Positions 16,256-27,520 of a stretch of 60,136 bases of DNA are shown here, one piece after another. The notes below the pieces were generated by a model that saw nothing but the letters and a program-made list of their open reading frames with translations, did not search any database and was not told the DNA's origin. Every line of letters begins with the position of its first letter. Position 1 is the stretch's first letter. Source of the stretch: Bacilli bacterium (GTDB lineage Bacteria > Bacillota > Bacilli > Bacillales > Amphibacillaceae); NCBI GenBank assembly GCA_012838505.1, contig DUPD01000051.1, positions 1 to 60,136 of the forward strand, written 5' to 3'. The position numbers and the translations under genes are program-made.

Positions 16256-18283
16256 TTATACATCTAATCGAATGAACACATCGTCTTCCATGTCATAGAA
16301 TTCCGTTAATGAACTAATATAATTATAAATGGATTGTGCACTTAAATTCGTTTCAACATAGATACTTAAAACATTTTCACTTTTTCTTAAGACTTCGTCT
16401 GTATAAGATAATAGTTTTTGGAATGCCTTTTGTTTTGGAAGCTCTAAATACTGTTCTAAGTCAAAATCTGCTAACCATTCTAAATAAGTAATTAATGTAT
16501 TTTTCCATGAATTAACTACAAACTCCTTATCATCAATCATTAGAGTTTTGGGTTTTTTACCAGTGACAGAAAGTAATTCAAAAACGGAGTAGTATGTATC
16601 ACCTTTTACTTCTTTTACTTCACCAACACTGTCTTTTTCTTCAGGTATCGGACAAAACTCTAAAATTTGTTTATATAGTTTCAATCCTCTACTATGAATC
16701 GAATCCTTATTCCAAACATCATAATCACAAATATCTCTAGTTATTTTGATGTTTGAATTTTTATAATAACTAATTTTATCACTGAAAGATCGATTAGACA
16801 TTTCAGCGTTGTAATTCGTTAATGTTAGATTACCTAATACATCTCTATATAATTTGTGGTCATCAATCGCATTATCACCGAGTTCCACTCTCCAACTAGG
16901 TGTTAGTGTTGCTGGTAGAATGTGTTCGATAGAAACTTCTTCAAAATCTACTATTTCCTTATGTGTTTGTATTTCTATTTGACTAAGTATCAATTTAACT
17001 AGTCGATGATTACGATTATACATATCTTCGTTAAGAATACTTTCTTTTAATTTCTCATTTCTTGGAAATAAAGCACTACCTGTCCTACTTAATAAATATT
17101 CAGCGACAGTATTTTCTTCTGTTTGAATATCTTTCTTTTTATTTGCTTCTTTTCCGAGATTACTAAATACTTTATTTAATGCATTTGTAGGAAAATTAAC
17201 AATAGCTCTTCTAATTAAATAGGAATTGATAATCGTTAAAATATTAACGAATTGCTCTGTACTAATTTCCTTTTCTCCATAGTATTTATCAAATAAACGT
17301 AACAGATATGGATAGGTAACAGTAGATTTTAATTGAACGATTATCGTCAAGTGATTTTGAATAATCTTATTGTCACTTTTAGGGTTTAGCATCTTAGAAT
17401 AATAACCAGAAAATTTCAGTAAATCACGTAAAACTTTTTCACTGCTGAGGCTATTTTTATGCATATAATATTTGAAATTTTGGTACACTTTATTTTTATT
17501 TGGAATAACAGCGGTTTTCATCGTTAAATAATCTCTAATGAAATCAGGTATTTTCGAATTTGTTAAAAACTCTTCAATTAGTAACCAGTAATTCTTATAT
17601 AAATGCTCTTGTATAGATGGTGTTTCATTCATTAACAAGAAATTACGGATTAAGTCAGATTCGGTTAACGATAGCCCAGTAGAATTTAGACTTTCGAAAA
17701 TAACTTGTGGGTTTTCTTCCCTTTTTCCTTGTTCAAGTTCAATATATACAATTCTAATTTTTTCAAGTGCATTTAATAACTGCTCACTAGTAGCTTTGGA
17801 ATGTTGAATTAAGTAAACTAATCGTTTATAGTTCATATGAATTTTTGAAGGTCTATCATATTTATCGTGAATTAATAATTCTAAGAAGTCCTTGCGATCA
17901 TCTTCAACTGAGATTAACTTATATTTAAACTCTTCATCAACATTTCGATTTTCAAAATAGGTTTCTTTTATATCTGATTTCGTATTCTCGTTGTCAATAG
18001 AATTATAGAGTGCCTTTAAAAATAGAAATGTCGTGGTTATTCTTTGTTGCCCATCTATAATAATATAATCACTTCCCATATTAGGAAATGAACTTTTCAC
18101 AAATACTACAGTTCCTAAAAAGTGTCCCTCGATTTCATCATTTAAGGCGATATTTTCTATATCAAGAAAATATTTGTTTACTTGTTCTTCTGTCCATTCA
18201 TACTTCCTTTGATATACAGGTATCCGAAATACTGATTTAGGCGGATATAAAAATTCTAGCAATCTAATCGTTCCAGCATCCAT
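16256..18283 (-). CDS. GmrSD-like DUF262/DUF1524 protein (type IV restriction family)
   Basis: 675 residues. The N-terminal DUF262 (GmrS) domain has RIPVYQRKYEWTEEQV near residue 20 and the NTPase/DGQQR motif IIDGQQRITTTFLFL near 75. The C-terminal DUF1524 (GmrD) domain has the His-Me finger nuclease motif SIEHILPATLTPSW near 455 and NLTLTNYNAEMSNRSF. Fused members cut modified phage DNA or act as accessory defence nucleases. A further 150-residue C-terminal extension is unassigned. The start is ATG 18283, behind AAGGGGTG. It follows the type III res gene by 36 bases on the same strand, so it is probably co-transcribed with the restriction system. Confidence 0.85.
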   Translation of the reverse strand: MDAGTIRLLEFLYPPKSVFRIPVYQRKYEWTEEQVNKYFLDIENIALNDEIEGHFLGTVVFVKSSFPNMGSDYIIIDGQQRITTTFLFLKALYNSIDNENTKSDIKETYFENRNVDEEFKYKLISVEDDRKDFLELLIHDKYDRPSKIHMNYKRLVYLIQHSKATSEQLLNALEKIRIVYIELEQGKREENPQVIFESLNSTGLSLTESDLIRNFLLMNETPSIQEHLYKNYWLLIEEFLTNSKIPDFIRDYLTMKTAVIPNKNKVYQNFKYYMHKNSLSSEKVLRDLLKFSGYYSKMLNPKSDNKIIQNHLTIIVQLKSTVTYPYLLRLFDKYYGEKEISTEQFVNILTIINSYLIRRAIVNFPTNALNKVFSNLGKEANKKKDIQTEENTVAEYLLSRTGSALFPRNEKLKESILNEDMYNRNHRLVKLILSQIEIQTHKEIVDFEEVSIEHILPATLTPSWRVELGDNAIDDHKLYRDVLGNLTLTNYNAEMSNRSFSDKISYYKNSNIKITRDICDYDVWNKDSIHSRGLKLYKQILEFCPIPEEKDSVGEVKEVKGDTYYSVFELLSVTGKKPKTLMIDDKEFVVNSWKNTLITYLEWLADFDLEQYLELPKQKAFQKLLSYTDEVLRKSENVLSIYVETNLSAQSIYNYISSLTEFYDMEDDVFIRLDV

Positions 18284-18319
18284 TGTTAACACCCCTTATC
18301 ACTTAAATAAATACTCAAC

Positions 18320-21019
18320 TTATTTTTCAACACTCAACCCTTTAAACGGTCTGCCAAGTGTAATCTCACCAATCTGCCTAATTGTTCCTCGCCCATCATT
18401 CATCGTGAAGAATTTAACCCCTTTAATCTTTACATCTTCCGTTTCATCTTCAAAAATAATCTCAGCTTCGTGTTCGTTAATGTACATGAGCAAATCTTCT
18501 TTCCACTGCTCTTCTTCAATGTTTCTACCTTTAGGTTCAATGAAGATTTGAATGAAGTAGTCCGTGTTTTGTAGGTAAAGAATGAAATCAGGTTGGAAAC
18601 CTGCTAAATGTACTTCTTCATGCTCTGTTCCGAATTGATGCAGTTTCAATTTGTTATTCTTTGCTGACTCACGATGCATGTTTTCATCCATTCGAATTAA
18701 ATACACATCAGAATAGACTTCTTCTAATTCTTTCACTCTTTCTGCAATTCGATCAATCAACTGCTTTTCCGTTAAGTTGATGATCGCTGAATCATACACA
18801 AAGAAATCTTCTTTTAATTCGTAACGCTTTACCGTTTGCGGGTCATCCTGCATGAATGCTCTACCCGTATCATAGTTAGGTACACGTTTGCGGTAATTCG
18901 CAATGTATTCTTTAATAGGATAACCGATAAATTTACCTGTTCCACGTTCTTTACTGTAACCTGCTTTAATTTGCTTCGACACATCCATAAAGTACCGCTC
19001 CAGAATACTTAATTTCTCTGTCGGAGTTAATACTTCGCCATCCATTGTTTGTGGTACGGTTACATAGATTGTTCGATTGTAAATATTTAACCATCTTTCT
19101 TCTAAGAATTCCTCTCTCGATTTAAGTAACGGAATGTATCTTTTTAGATTAGAAAAGTGATAGAAGCATAAGCGGTTCATGACCTTCTGTAAATAACGTC
19201 TATCAAAGGAAACTGCAACATTGTAAGCATTTGAGTAGTCCTCATGAACTTTTGTGTCTTTGTAGCCCACTTCCTGTAAAGAGGAAATGTAAGGAATCAC
19301 TACGTCATTAGTTGTATCTACCCCATACTTTTCTAATGAATCATAGTAGTTGTCAGCCACTTCGACTGTTTCATTGTAGTAAATTCTGCCATACTTCCAC
19401 ACGTTCGTTCGTTTAAAAGCAGGTTTTACCTTTACATCAAGTAGCGGATTCTTCTTGTCTTCCCCTGTAGGTAAGTTCATTTCATCTAAAGCACTTACTA
19501 AGTTCTTCAAGTACTGTGGTTCATTAATCGTATGGTAATGAATCGTTTCTAAAATCAAGCTATCTTTACTGTCATCATCGAATCTACGTGTAAATGAACG
19601 TTCTCCTTCTAATAAGAAAGGGTAGTACCTTGCACCACGCCCAATTAATTGAGCTTCTGACATCGTTGTCGCTTTCGTTCCTTTTGTCTTTGGATCATCA
19701 CTCAAGCGAACAATGTCAAAGAGGTTTAAAACATCCCATCCTTCCGTCAGTCGAGCAACGGCGAAAATCACACGGTACAGGTTCGATGGACTTTCTAAAC
19801 TGTTTAACGCTTCGTAATGCCCTTTTTCTAAAATACCTGATTGACTCGTGTCGTTAGCATTAATGATTCTTGTTGGTGCTAACTCACGTTTAATATCTCT
19901 TACCACGTCACTCAACGTTTCATGGTTACGGTAGTAATCATGGGCAAGTGCCAGTGTCTCGCTATCATCTTCAGAAGCTATTTGAGCTTGTCTGTCTAAA
20001 AAGGATTTTAAAGACTCAACTGTTAATGTTTCCACTAAGCGATTAAATTGTTCATGTGCTTCGTTAGAGGCATCGATTCGTTGTGATTTAAACATGATGA
20101 CTGGTTTCATGTAGATACGATGTTCCTCTAAAGCATATCTTCTCCTGTATTCACTTAATAAAATGACATTCAGCATGTTATCCACATCGGTGTTACTCGA
20201 TTGAATTCTTTTTACGTTTTTAGAGTACTTGTCCTGGATGAAGCGGTCTAAAGCGTAACGGTACAGCACTTTATCTTTGTATTTTTCGTACACATTTTTG
20301 TTCTCCAGGTCAATTGTAGCCGTAAATTCTAGTAAACGATTTTCTTCATTTGTATGAAGGATCGTTGAAATAGCTTTTTCCCACGACTGTTCTGTTTCTT
20401 TTTCTGATTTGGTAGAAGCAGAATAGTGATGGGCTTCATCCCCTAAAATGACCATTTTGTCTCTAGCGTAGTCTTCTGCCCCCATAGCGTTTTCCTTTTG
20501 TGTGTAAATGTCAGAAGCGACCCGTTGAACAGTCGCTAGTTTTAAGTAAATGGTATTTTTACTCTGCGTCTTAGGAAATGTCTCTACTTGCCTAATTTCG
20601 ATTCGTTCTCCGTCAATTTCAATTTGCGGTGTATATAAATATTTCTCTGATGACATATTTGTTAGGTTATCAATCGTTTTGTTTAATACACCATTTGTAT
20701 TTACTAAGAATAGGAAATTTTGATACCCATGTTCTTGGAAGAGGTACAAGATAAGCCCTGCCATTAAGTCTGTTTTTCCGCTCCCAGTCGCCATATTAAA
20801 TAGTACATGGTTCACATTTCTAAAACGAAATGCTTCCGCAACTTGTGAGTAATGAAAGAAACGTAAAGCGGCATTTTGGTAGTACCTGAATGTGTGTACC
20901 ATGTTATTTGTAATGTATTCTGGTGTTTCCCAATCAAATTGCTCGTTAAATAAGCTTTCATTTAATTGTTTTACTTCATCGTAAAGAGGTAATGGTAATT
21001 GTTTCTTTTTCTTTGCCAC
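18320..21019 (-). CDS. Type III restriction endonuclease subunit (Res)
   Basis: 899 residues. The N-terminal superfamily 2 helicase has motif I MATGSGKT near residue 76, motif II DEAHH near 195 and motif VI QLIGRGARYYPF near 460. The C-terminal endonuclease domain shows the PD-(D/E)xK pattern: PDFILYL followed by IEPKGRN near residue 845. It cuts DNA after ATP-driven contact between two unmethylated sites, in complex with Mod. ATG start; it begins two bases after the mod stop. All key motifs are intact, so it is probably active. Confidence 0.92.
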   Translation of the reverse strand: MAKKKKQLPLPLYDEVKQLNESLFNEQFDWETPEYITNNMVHTFRYYQNAALRFFHYSQVAEAFRFRNVNHVLFNMATGSGKTDLMAGLILYLFQEHGYQNFLFLVNTNGVLNKTIDNLTNMSSEKYLYTPQIEIDGERIEIRQVETFPKTQSKNTIYLKLATVQRVASDIYTQKENAMGAEDYARDKMVILGDEAHHYSASTKSEKETEQSWEKAISTILHTNEENRLLEFTATIDLENKNVYEKYKDKVLYRYALDRFIQDKYSKNVKRIQSSNTDVDNMLNVILLSEYRRRYALEEHRIYMKPVIMFKSQRIDASNEAHEQFNRLVETLTVESLKSFLDRQAQIASEDDSETLALAHDYYRNHETLSDVVRDIKRELAPTRIINANDTSQSGILEKGHYEALNSLESPSNLYRVIFAVARLTEGWDVLNLFDIVRLSDDPKTKGTKATTMSEAQLIGRGARYYPFLLEGERSFTRRFDDDSKDSLILETIHYHTINEPQYLKNLVSALDEMNLPTGEDKKNPLLDVKVKPAFKRTNVWKYGRIYYNETVEVADNYYDSLEKYGVDTTNDVVIPYISSLQEVGYKDTKVHEDYSNAYNVAVSFDRRYLQKVMNRLCFYHFSNLKRYIPLLKSREEFLEERWLNIYNRTIYVTVPQTMDGEVLTPTEKLSILERYFMDVSKQIKAGYSKERGTGKFIGYPIKEYIANYRKRVPNYDTGRAFMQDDPQTVKRYELKEDFFVYDSAIINLTEKQLIDRIAERVKELEEVYSDVYLIRMDENMHRESAKNNKLKLHQFGTEHEEVHLAGFQPDFILYLQNTDYFIQIFIEPKGRNIEEEQWKEDLLMYINEHEAEIIFEDETEDVKIKGVKFFTMNDGRGTIRQIGEITLGRPFKGLSVEK

Positions 21020-21021
21020 AA

Positions 21022-22962
21022 TTATTCACCACCTTTTTCATAAAAACTCTTGTTGAATGCGTAGTCATTGTCTTCGATTAGGTCACGTACATTTGCATCG
21101 TCAATTTCTGAATAGTTGTAGTACAGTTGATTTTTGTCGATAATTTTAATGAGCAGTTTCTTTTGGTCGCTAAATGATAATTCATTTAAAGTGTCTTTAA
21201 CTGCTTCTAAATCAACACGGAAGTCAATTTCAGCTTCTTCTAGCATAAAATCTAATACTTTATGCAAGTCTGTTGGTGTTTTAGCATTTTGAATGGATGT
21301 TAAGAATCCACGATTTTTTTCCATTAATTCAACGTAAACAAAGTTTCCTCCACCTTGCCACTCAACATCTTTAGAAATACCACCCTGTTCACCTTCAATG
21401 ACCTTCTGAAGACGTGGTACAGATACTGTATGAATGTAATCCATCTGTTCAATACCAATGTAACGGCGGTTCATTTTGTGGGCGACAGCTTGGGTGGTTG
21501 CGGAGCCCATAAAGAAATCTAAGACTATATCACTTTCGTTGGTTGATACTTCTATAATATTTTTAATTAAATTCTCGGGTTTGGGGTAGCTAAAAGTTTC
21601 ATTTTCAATTAATTTATTCAGTTCGTCATTGCCTGACCTATTCGTGCTATTACTTAATAACTCTTGCAAGAAATCTTTTATAGCAAAATCCGAGATGACT
21701 GAACTCAGTTTTCCTGATGTTAAATCTTCATCTTTAAATTTCCTCGCATATGGCTTGGTGATGTTCAGGAAATCATAATCATCGGGAAAGACTATATAAC
21801 CATTATCATAATAATGTTGAAAGGTATCCCTAGTAACTGCCCAAGTTCTTTTTTTACTCGCTGGATATTCTTTTTTGGTTTTAGGATCAATCATAGTGAA
21901 ATAAGAATTAGGTCTTTCCTTAAAATTTCTTTGTGTGGTTAAATCGGCTAATCTCCATGGACGATTTGGATAATCATCCGAGGTGTAATAATCCCTTTCA
22001 ATTCTTCTTCCTATCACTTGATTTTGTTCATCAACATTACTATAGGCTAAAAGAAAATCAAAGTCCTGTGAGTAATTAAAAGGCACATCTGATTTTCCAT
22101 ATCTTGTTCTACGCGGAGTTGTACCTAAGAACTTTTCAGCCCCGAATATAGAATCTGCTAATACTTTTAAGTAATGCATGCCATCTTCGTTAATGCTAAT
22201 CCAAATTGTTCCTCCTTCAACTAAAAGTTGCTTTGCAATTTCCAGTCGGTTTCTCAAAAATGTAAGCCATGTTGATATATGGAAGTTTGAATTATAACTA
22301 AATGTGTCCTCTTCTTTATTCTCTTTAAAAAGATAAGGTGGGTCAATGTAAATCAACTTTACTTTTCCCCCATACCTCTCCTTCAACGTATGTAATGCCA
22401 GTAAGTTATTCCCTTTTATAATTAAATTGTCATCTTCACTGAAACTCTCAATCTCATGTTCACCGTCTCCATCATACTTCTTCGCATTCACTAAAATCTT
22501 CTTGTCTAACAACACATCAATTTCTTCTTTTGCAATAACTTCGTTTAAAAATGGTTCATCAGGACGTAAATCATCTTTGTCGGTATCTTCCTTACTCATA
22601 CTAGCTTTTAATACCGTATCTTTGTACGGAAAATCAAGCACGACATCCGTTGACTCATCAATAAACTTTCCACCCGCAGTTAAACCAATCTTCTTTGAAT
22701 ACTTCGTGTATGAATCCTGCCAATATTCATCGGCTTCAAATAACTCGAGTAATTTATTTGTCTGGATGACAATATTTCCTGCGATGTTAATCGTAAAATT
22801 AGTCTTTACCGTTTCATTTCCTATAAATGCTTCGATTAAAGCTACATCATATTCATCTAAATCCTGTATCACTTTACTTTTATGTACAATTCCATCAATA
22901 AAATACTTGTCGCCAAACTGCATTAAGACATCTTTAATCGCTTCGTTAATTTTAGTTTTCAA
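21022..22962 (-). CDS. Type III DNA adenine methyltransferase (Mod)
   Basis: 646 residues. The catalytic motif IV IYIDPPYLF (near residue 208) comes before the SAM-binding motif I VLDFFMGSATTQAV (near 490), which is the beta-class order of Mod subunits. The stretch between, about residues 260-450, is the target recognition domain that sets the DNA sequence. It methylates N6 of adenine on one strand and is required by Res for cutting. The start is TTG, seven bases after GGAGGGGG. A TGCTATAAT extended -10 lies upstream on the minus strand near 22994-23002. The target sequence cannot be read from the protein. Confidence 0.92.
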   Translation of the reverse strand: MKTKINEAIKDVLMQFGDKYFIDGIVHKSKVIQDLDEYDVALIEAFIGNETVKTNFTINIAGNIVIQTNKLLELFEADEYWQDSYTKYSKKIGLTAGGKFIDESTDVVLDFPYKDTVLKASMSKEDTDKDDLRPDEPFLNEVIAKEEIDVLLDKKILVNAKKYDGDGEHEIESFSEDDNLIIKGNNLLALHTLKERYGGKVKLIYIDPPYLFKENKEEDTFSYNSNFHISTWLTFLRNRLEIAKQLLVEGGTIWISINEDGMHYLKVLADSIFGAEKFLGTTPRRTRYGKSDVPFNYSQDFDFLLAYSNVDEQNQVIGRRIERDYYTSDDYPNRPWRLADLTTQRNFKERPNSYFTMIDPKTKKEYPASKKRTWAVTRDTFQHYYDNGYIVFPDDYDFLNITKPYARKFKDEDLTSGKLSSVISDFAIKDFLQELLSNSTNRSGNDELNKLIENETFSYPKPENLIKNIIEVSTNESDIVLDFFMGSATTQAVAHKMNRRYIGIEQMDYIHTVSVPRLQKVIEGEQGGISKDVEWQGGGNFVYVELMEKNRGFLTSIQNAKTPTDLHKVLDFMLEEAEIDFRVDLEAVKDTLNELSFSDQKKLLIKIIDKNQLYYNYSEIDDANVRDLIEDNDYAFNKSFYEKGGE

Positions 22963-23280
22963 GTAAATCCCCCTCCGACTACCTTCTAACTAGAATTATA
23001 GCATAACAGGTCTATTTACTCATTAGAATTCCTTACATAAATAACTCTAAATAAAGCAGTTTTATACAATATTAGTGTAATTTTGATGAAATACAGGGAG
23101 TCAGTTGTTAGCTAAAAAGTGTTATGAACTAAGTGCAGTCAAAAACTGTTATTAGCAAATAGTTAAGGATGTGATATAGATTTTTTAGATGCATGTAAAG
23201 GAGCACTTATCGAGGAGCAATGAAAATTATTATTGCACTTATTAATTAATAAGATTACTATTTCTATTGACATAAAAATT

Positions 23281-23380
23281 GGTATAATCTAAATTTACAT
23301 GAATAGCAAAGTCACACGGTATTTCAATACAAGGGAGGGAGCGAACTCATCCATAGACGGTGATTTGTCTCCCTTTTTTC
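23281..23380 (+). ncRNA. Candidate small RNA or leader with its own promoter and terminator
   Basis: TTGGTATAAT (TG at 23280-23281 region, TATAAT 23283-23288) is an extended -10. About 45 bases on, AAGGGAG (23331-23337) pairs with CTCCCTT (23369-23375), with an inner TCATC/GGTGA stem, followed by TTTTTT. The predicted RNA is about 87 bases and ends 120 bases before radC. No open reading frame is evident. The rest of 22963-23500 is AT-rich with nothing else I can name. Confidence 0.4.
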
Positions 23381-23500
23381 ATGTTCGCCTTGACCTCTAA
23401 CTTGGTTAACAAGCGCATTAAGTAATGCTTTAAATATATATTATTTCCTTGAAACAATCATGCTTCAATAATTACATACCGATCGAGGGAGGAAATAAGG

Positions 23501-23878
23501 ATGAAAAATTACCTGGAAAAACATAAACAAGTGGGGTTGCTAAAAGTAATGGAGGACAAATCAAAGAGAATCCCAGCCAAACGAGTAGATATTGTTAGCT
23601 TAAAGTTAATTAAAGAATCAAGTCTACTATACAAGGAAAGAATAATTAGTTCACCAGAAGATGGTCGGAAATTGATGGATAAATTTTTAAAAGATGCAGA
23701 TCGTGAGCACTTTATTGTTATTTCACTAAACACAAAAAATGAACCTGTTAATATTAACGTGTGTCATATTGGTAGTTTGAATGCTTCCATTGTCCACCCG
23801 AGAGAAGTCATGAAAACTGCTATTCTTTCTAATGCCGCTTCTATTTTAGTTGGGCATAATCATCCTTCAGGAGACCCG
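23501..23878 (+). pseudogene. radC: radC 5' part, interrupted by the Tn554-like transposon
   Basis: Codes for the N-terminal 126 residues of a short RadC (JAB/MPN metalloprotease fold), up to the metal-binding motif VGHNHPSGDP. The remainder continues at 30560-30700, so the undisrupted protein would be about 173 residues. After the break the frame runs into the transposon and stops at 23893. RadC is the known attachment site (att554) of Tn554. Short RadC proteins are common on SCC and other integrative elements. AGGGAGG lies before the ATG. Confidence 0.9.
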
Positions 23879-24011
23879 TTAACCATAGTATAATAAATAA
23901 TAGTAGTTAAAGTAGTTTAAGAGGAGATATTAAAGGGATATTTTACTTTAAATAAAAATTAACAAGGTTTATAATTTGTAGTAGTTAAAGTATTTAAAGA
24001 GGTGGGAACAT

Positions 24012-25097
24012 GTGAAGGTTCAAAGGATAGAAGTGGAGAATAAGCCGTATCCATTGTATTTATTACTAGATAAAGAATACCAGCTAATAGAACCAGTAAT
24101 GAAATTTATTAAATACTTAGATAATACTGGTAAGTCTCCTAATACCATTAAGGCATACTGCTATCATTTAAAGTTGCTGTACGAGTTCATGGAACAGAGA
24201 GGTGTTATTCTTAATGATATTAACTTTGAGTTGTTAGCAGACTTCGTAGGTTGGTTGAGATATCCTTCAGCATCAAATGTAATTGATCTTCAGTCAAAAA
24301 AAGCCATAAGAGAAGAAACGACAGTGAATACAATTTTAAATGTAGTTATGAGTTTTCTTGATTATTTAAGTAGATTAGGAGAATTTAAATCAATTGATGT
24401 ATTTAAACAAGCAAAGGGAAGAAATTTCAAAGGATTTTTACATCATGTTAATAAGGGTAGATACCAAAAGAATGTCTTAAAGTTAAGGGTTAAAAAGAAA
24501 CAGATAAGAACATTGAGATCAAAGGAAGTTAAGCAAATTATTGATGCTTGTCATACGAAAAGAGATAAATTAATTTTAATGCTTATGTATGAGGGTGGTT
24601 TAAGAATCGGTGAAGTGTTATCGCTTAGGCTTGAAGATATTGTCACTTGGGACAATCAAATCCATTTAACACCTAGAGATGTTAATGTTAATGAAGCTTA
24701 TATTAAATTAAGGAAGGAAAGAACAATACATGTGAGTAAAGAACTTATGTCACTTTATACAGATTACTTGATATATGAGTATAGTGAGGAATTGGAGCAT
24801 GATTATGTTTTTATTTCCTTAAAAGAAGGCTATTTTGGGAAACCACTAAAGTACCAAAGTGTTCTTGATCTAGTTAGAAGAATAGTTAAAAGGACTGGAA
24901 TAGAATTTACATCACATATGCTTCGCCACACTCACGCAACGCAGCTAATTAGGGAAGGATGGGATGTTGCGTTCGTTCAAAAGAGATTAGGTCACGCACA
25001 TGTTCAGACAACGTTAAATACCTATGTTCATCTTTCAGATCAGGATATGAAAAATGAGTTTAATAAATACCTCGAGAGAAAGGAGCATAAGAAATGA
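24012..25097 (+). CDS. tnpA: Tn554 transposase A, tyrosine recombinase
   Basis: 361 residues. SAM-like N-terminal DNA-binding domain ([14 protein letters not shown] near residue 40) and a C-terminal catalytic domain with Arg in GGLRIGE (near 198), His-x-x-Arg in HMLRHTHAT (near 300), RLGHA and the nucleophile Tyr in NTYVHLS (near 339). Acts with TnpB and TnpC for site-specific insertion into radC. GTG start behind GAGGTGGG. The stop overlaps the tnpB start by four bases (ATGA), so the two are coupled. Confidence 0.95.
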
Positions 25098-26986
25098 ATG
25101 CTTCTAGTAAAAGGAAAATTATTAGTCAGAGTGAGATTAGCAAAAAAATAGCTGTAATGAATGAAGAAATGCAGGGGTTTTGGGCTAATAATAGTTGGGA
25201 TATAAGAAAATGTCCACATCCTTCTGCCATAGAATTAAGTAAGAATCCTGCTTTAAGGAATCGTTGGGTTCGTTTTGAACGTGTTAAAAATCTGTGGTTA
25301 AGAACAGAATTGAAATATTTTTATTTTTACCATTTAAACAATGGAATATGGAATGCAAAAACTGTCTGGATTAGAAAAGGAACAGTAATTAATAAAATGT
25401 TAGATTTCTTAGATTTAAAGTATCCTAGCATTACTTCAATTACTGAAGTTCCTATTGAAAAAGCAATGACGGAGTATAGAACTTATTTGACAAAACGGGG
25501 TGTTAGAATTACCACTACTAATTATAAGATTACTGCTAATCAAGAAAAAACACCTGTAAAAGCTAATTCCTACTATGTTACTAATCTAAAACAATTTATG
25601 GAGTTTTATGAGAACTTTTATTTTGATGGAGAGGAGTGGGATAAAGACGTTTGGGATAGACGTAACTTACCTTTGCCAGATGATAAGGTTAACCCAACAC
25701 AATATGAATATACAATTAACTTTAAAGGGTTTCGGAATACATATTTTAAACAACTTGTAAAAAGATATTGTAAGTTGAGATTGAACGTGGATAGCTTTTC
25801 CTATGTAAGTGATATTGCCCAAAGACTTAAAGAGTTCTTTAATTTTCTGGACATGAAATTTAAACAAGTTCAGAGAGTACACCAATTAACGAGAGTGGAA
25901 ATTGAAGCATATTTAAGTGAACTAAACATGATGGGAATAAAACCTAGTACAATAACTGGGAGGATCTCTATATTGGAAGGACTATTTAGTACCCTTCTTA
26001 GGCTAGAATGGGATGATGTTCCTTCCAAAATATTAATTTATTCTGAGGACTATCCGAAAATACCAAGAGCAAAACCACGCTTTATAGATGAATTCGTCCT
26101 AGAGCAATTGAACAGTCATCTTGATAAATTACCCGAATATATAGCTACGATGACTATGATTGTTCAAGAATGTGGAATGAGGATAAGTGAATTGTGCACC
26201 TTGAAAAAAGGCTGTCTATTAGAGGACAAAGATGGAGATTTCTTTTTAAAGTATTATCAATGGAAAATGAAAAAGGAGCATATAGTTCCAATATCTAAAG
26301 AGGTAGCTTTACTTATTAAAGTTCGGGAAGATAAAGTTTCAGAGGAATTTCCAGATAGTGAATACCTCTTTCCAAGAAAAGATGGATCGCCATTAAAACA
26401 AGAAACATTTAGAGGTGAGTTAAATAAATTAGCTTATGAGCAAAATATAGTGGATAAATCAGGTGAGATTTATAGATTCCATGCCCATGCCTTTCGCCAT
26501 ACAGTAGGAACAAGAATGATTAACAACGGGATGCCCCAGCATATTGTGCAGAAATTTTTGGGGCATGAAAGCCCAGAAATGACAAGCAGATACGCTCATA
26601 TCTTTGATGAAACTCTAAAAAATGAATTTACTAAATTTCAGGAAAAACTGGTTACCAATAATGGAGATGTGCTTGATCTAGATGAAGATAATGAAGTCGA
26701 TGATGTAGAGCTTCAATGGTTCAAGAAAAATATAAATGCACAAGTGCTTCCAAATGGTTATTGTAGATTGCCAGTAGTAGCAGGTGGTTGTCCACATGCG
26801 AATGCATGCTTAGATTGCACTCACTTCTGTACCAGTAAGCAATTCTTACCACAGCACGAAGAACAGTTAGAGCGTACAGAAGAGTTATTAGCCATAGCTA
26901 AGGATAAACAATGGCAAAGACAAGTAGAGACTAATAGCCGTGTTAAAGAGCGTTTAGAACAAATCATTGGAAGTTTGACGGGGTAA
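25094..26986 (+). CDS. tnpB: Tn554 transposase B, tyrosine recombinase
   Basis: 630 residues, the second, longer recombinase of Tn554. The catalytic residues are in [11 protein letters not shown] (Arg, near 367), [11 protein letters not shown] (near 472), [16 protein letters not shown] (Tyr near 507). A C-terminal cysteine/histidine cluster ([16 protein letters not shown], near 570-585) looks like a metal-binding site. It is not the IS605 nuclease of the same name. Essential for transposition with TnpA. Overlaps tnpA by four bases and is followed by tnpC six bases after its stop. Confidence 0.95.
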
Positions 26987-26992
26987 TTATCA

Positions 26993-27370
26993 ATGGATAA
27001 ACAAGTTAGAAATACAACAGAAATTGTACGTTTGGCGAAGCAGAAATCAAAAAAGACAAGGGAAAAAGTAGACAAAGCGATTTCTAAATTTTCGATTGAA
27101 GGTAAAGTTATTAATTTTAATTCAATAGCAAAGGAAGCTAATGTTTCTAAATCATGGCTTTATAAGGAACACGATATTAGGCAAAGAATCGAATCCCTTC
27201 GTGAGCGTCAAATAACAGCAAATGTAGTCTCAAAACCCAAGAAAAGTTCTCGTTCGGAGGAAATCCTTATTAAAACCTTAAAAAGAAGAGTAATGGAATT
27301 AGAAAAAGAAAATAAAAAATTACAGAACCAAATTCAAAAATTATATGGAGATCTGTATAATAAAGAATAA
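26993..27370 (+). CDS. tnpC: Tn554 transposition accessory protein C
   Basis: 125 residues, basic and helical. The middle ([20 protein letters not shown]) has a TetR-like helix-turn-helix form, and the last 35 residues are a leucine/lysine coiled coil ([18 protein letters not shown]). TnpC is known to set the orientation and efficiency of Tn554 insertion and is not strictly essential. It is the last gene of the tnpABC operon. Confidence 0.93.
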
Positions 27371-27520
27371 TTATTAATCTGTAGACAAATTGTGAAAGGA
27401 TGTACTTAAACGCTAACGGTCAGCTTTATTGAACAGTAATTTAAGTATATGTCCAATCTAGGGTAAGTAAATTGAGTATCAATATAAACTTTATATGAAC
27501 ATAATCAACGAGGTGAAATC

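Noticed and set aside
22427..22966. Plus-strand open frame of 179 codons
   Set aside because: Antisense shadow of the mod gene; serine-rich low-information translation and no ribosome binding site.
24012..26986. Tyrosine recombinases as the integrase of the whole rlmH island
   Set aside because: Their order, lengths and position inside radC identify them as Tn554 TnpA/TnpB, which target radC and not rlmH.
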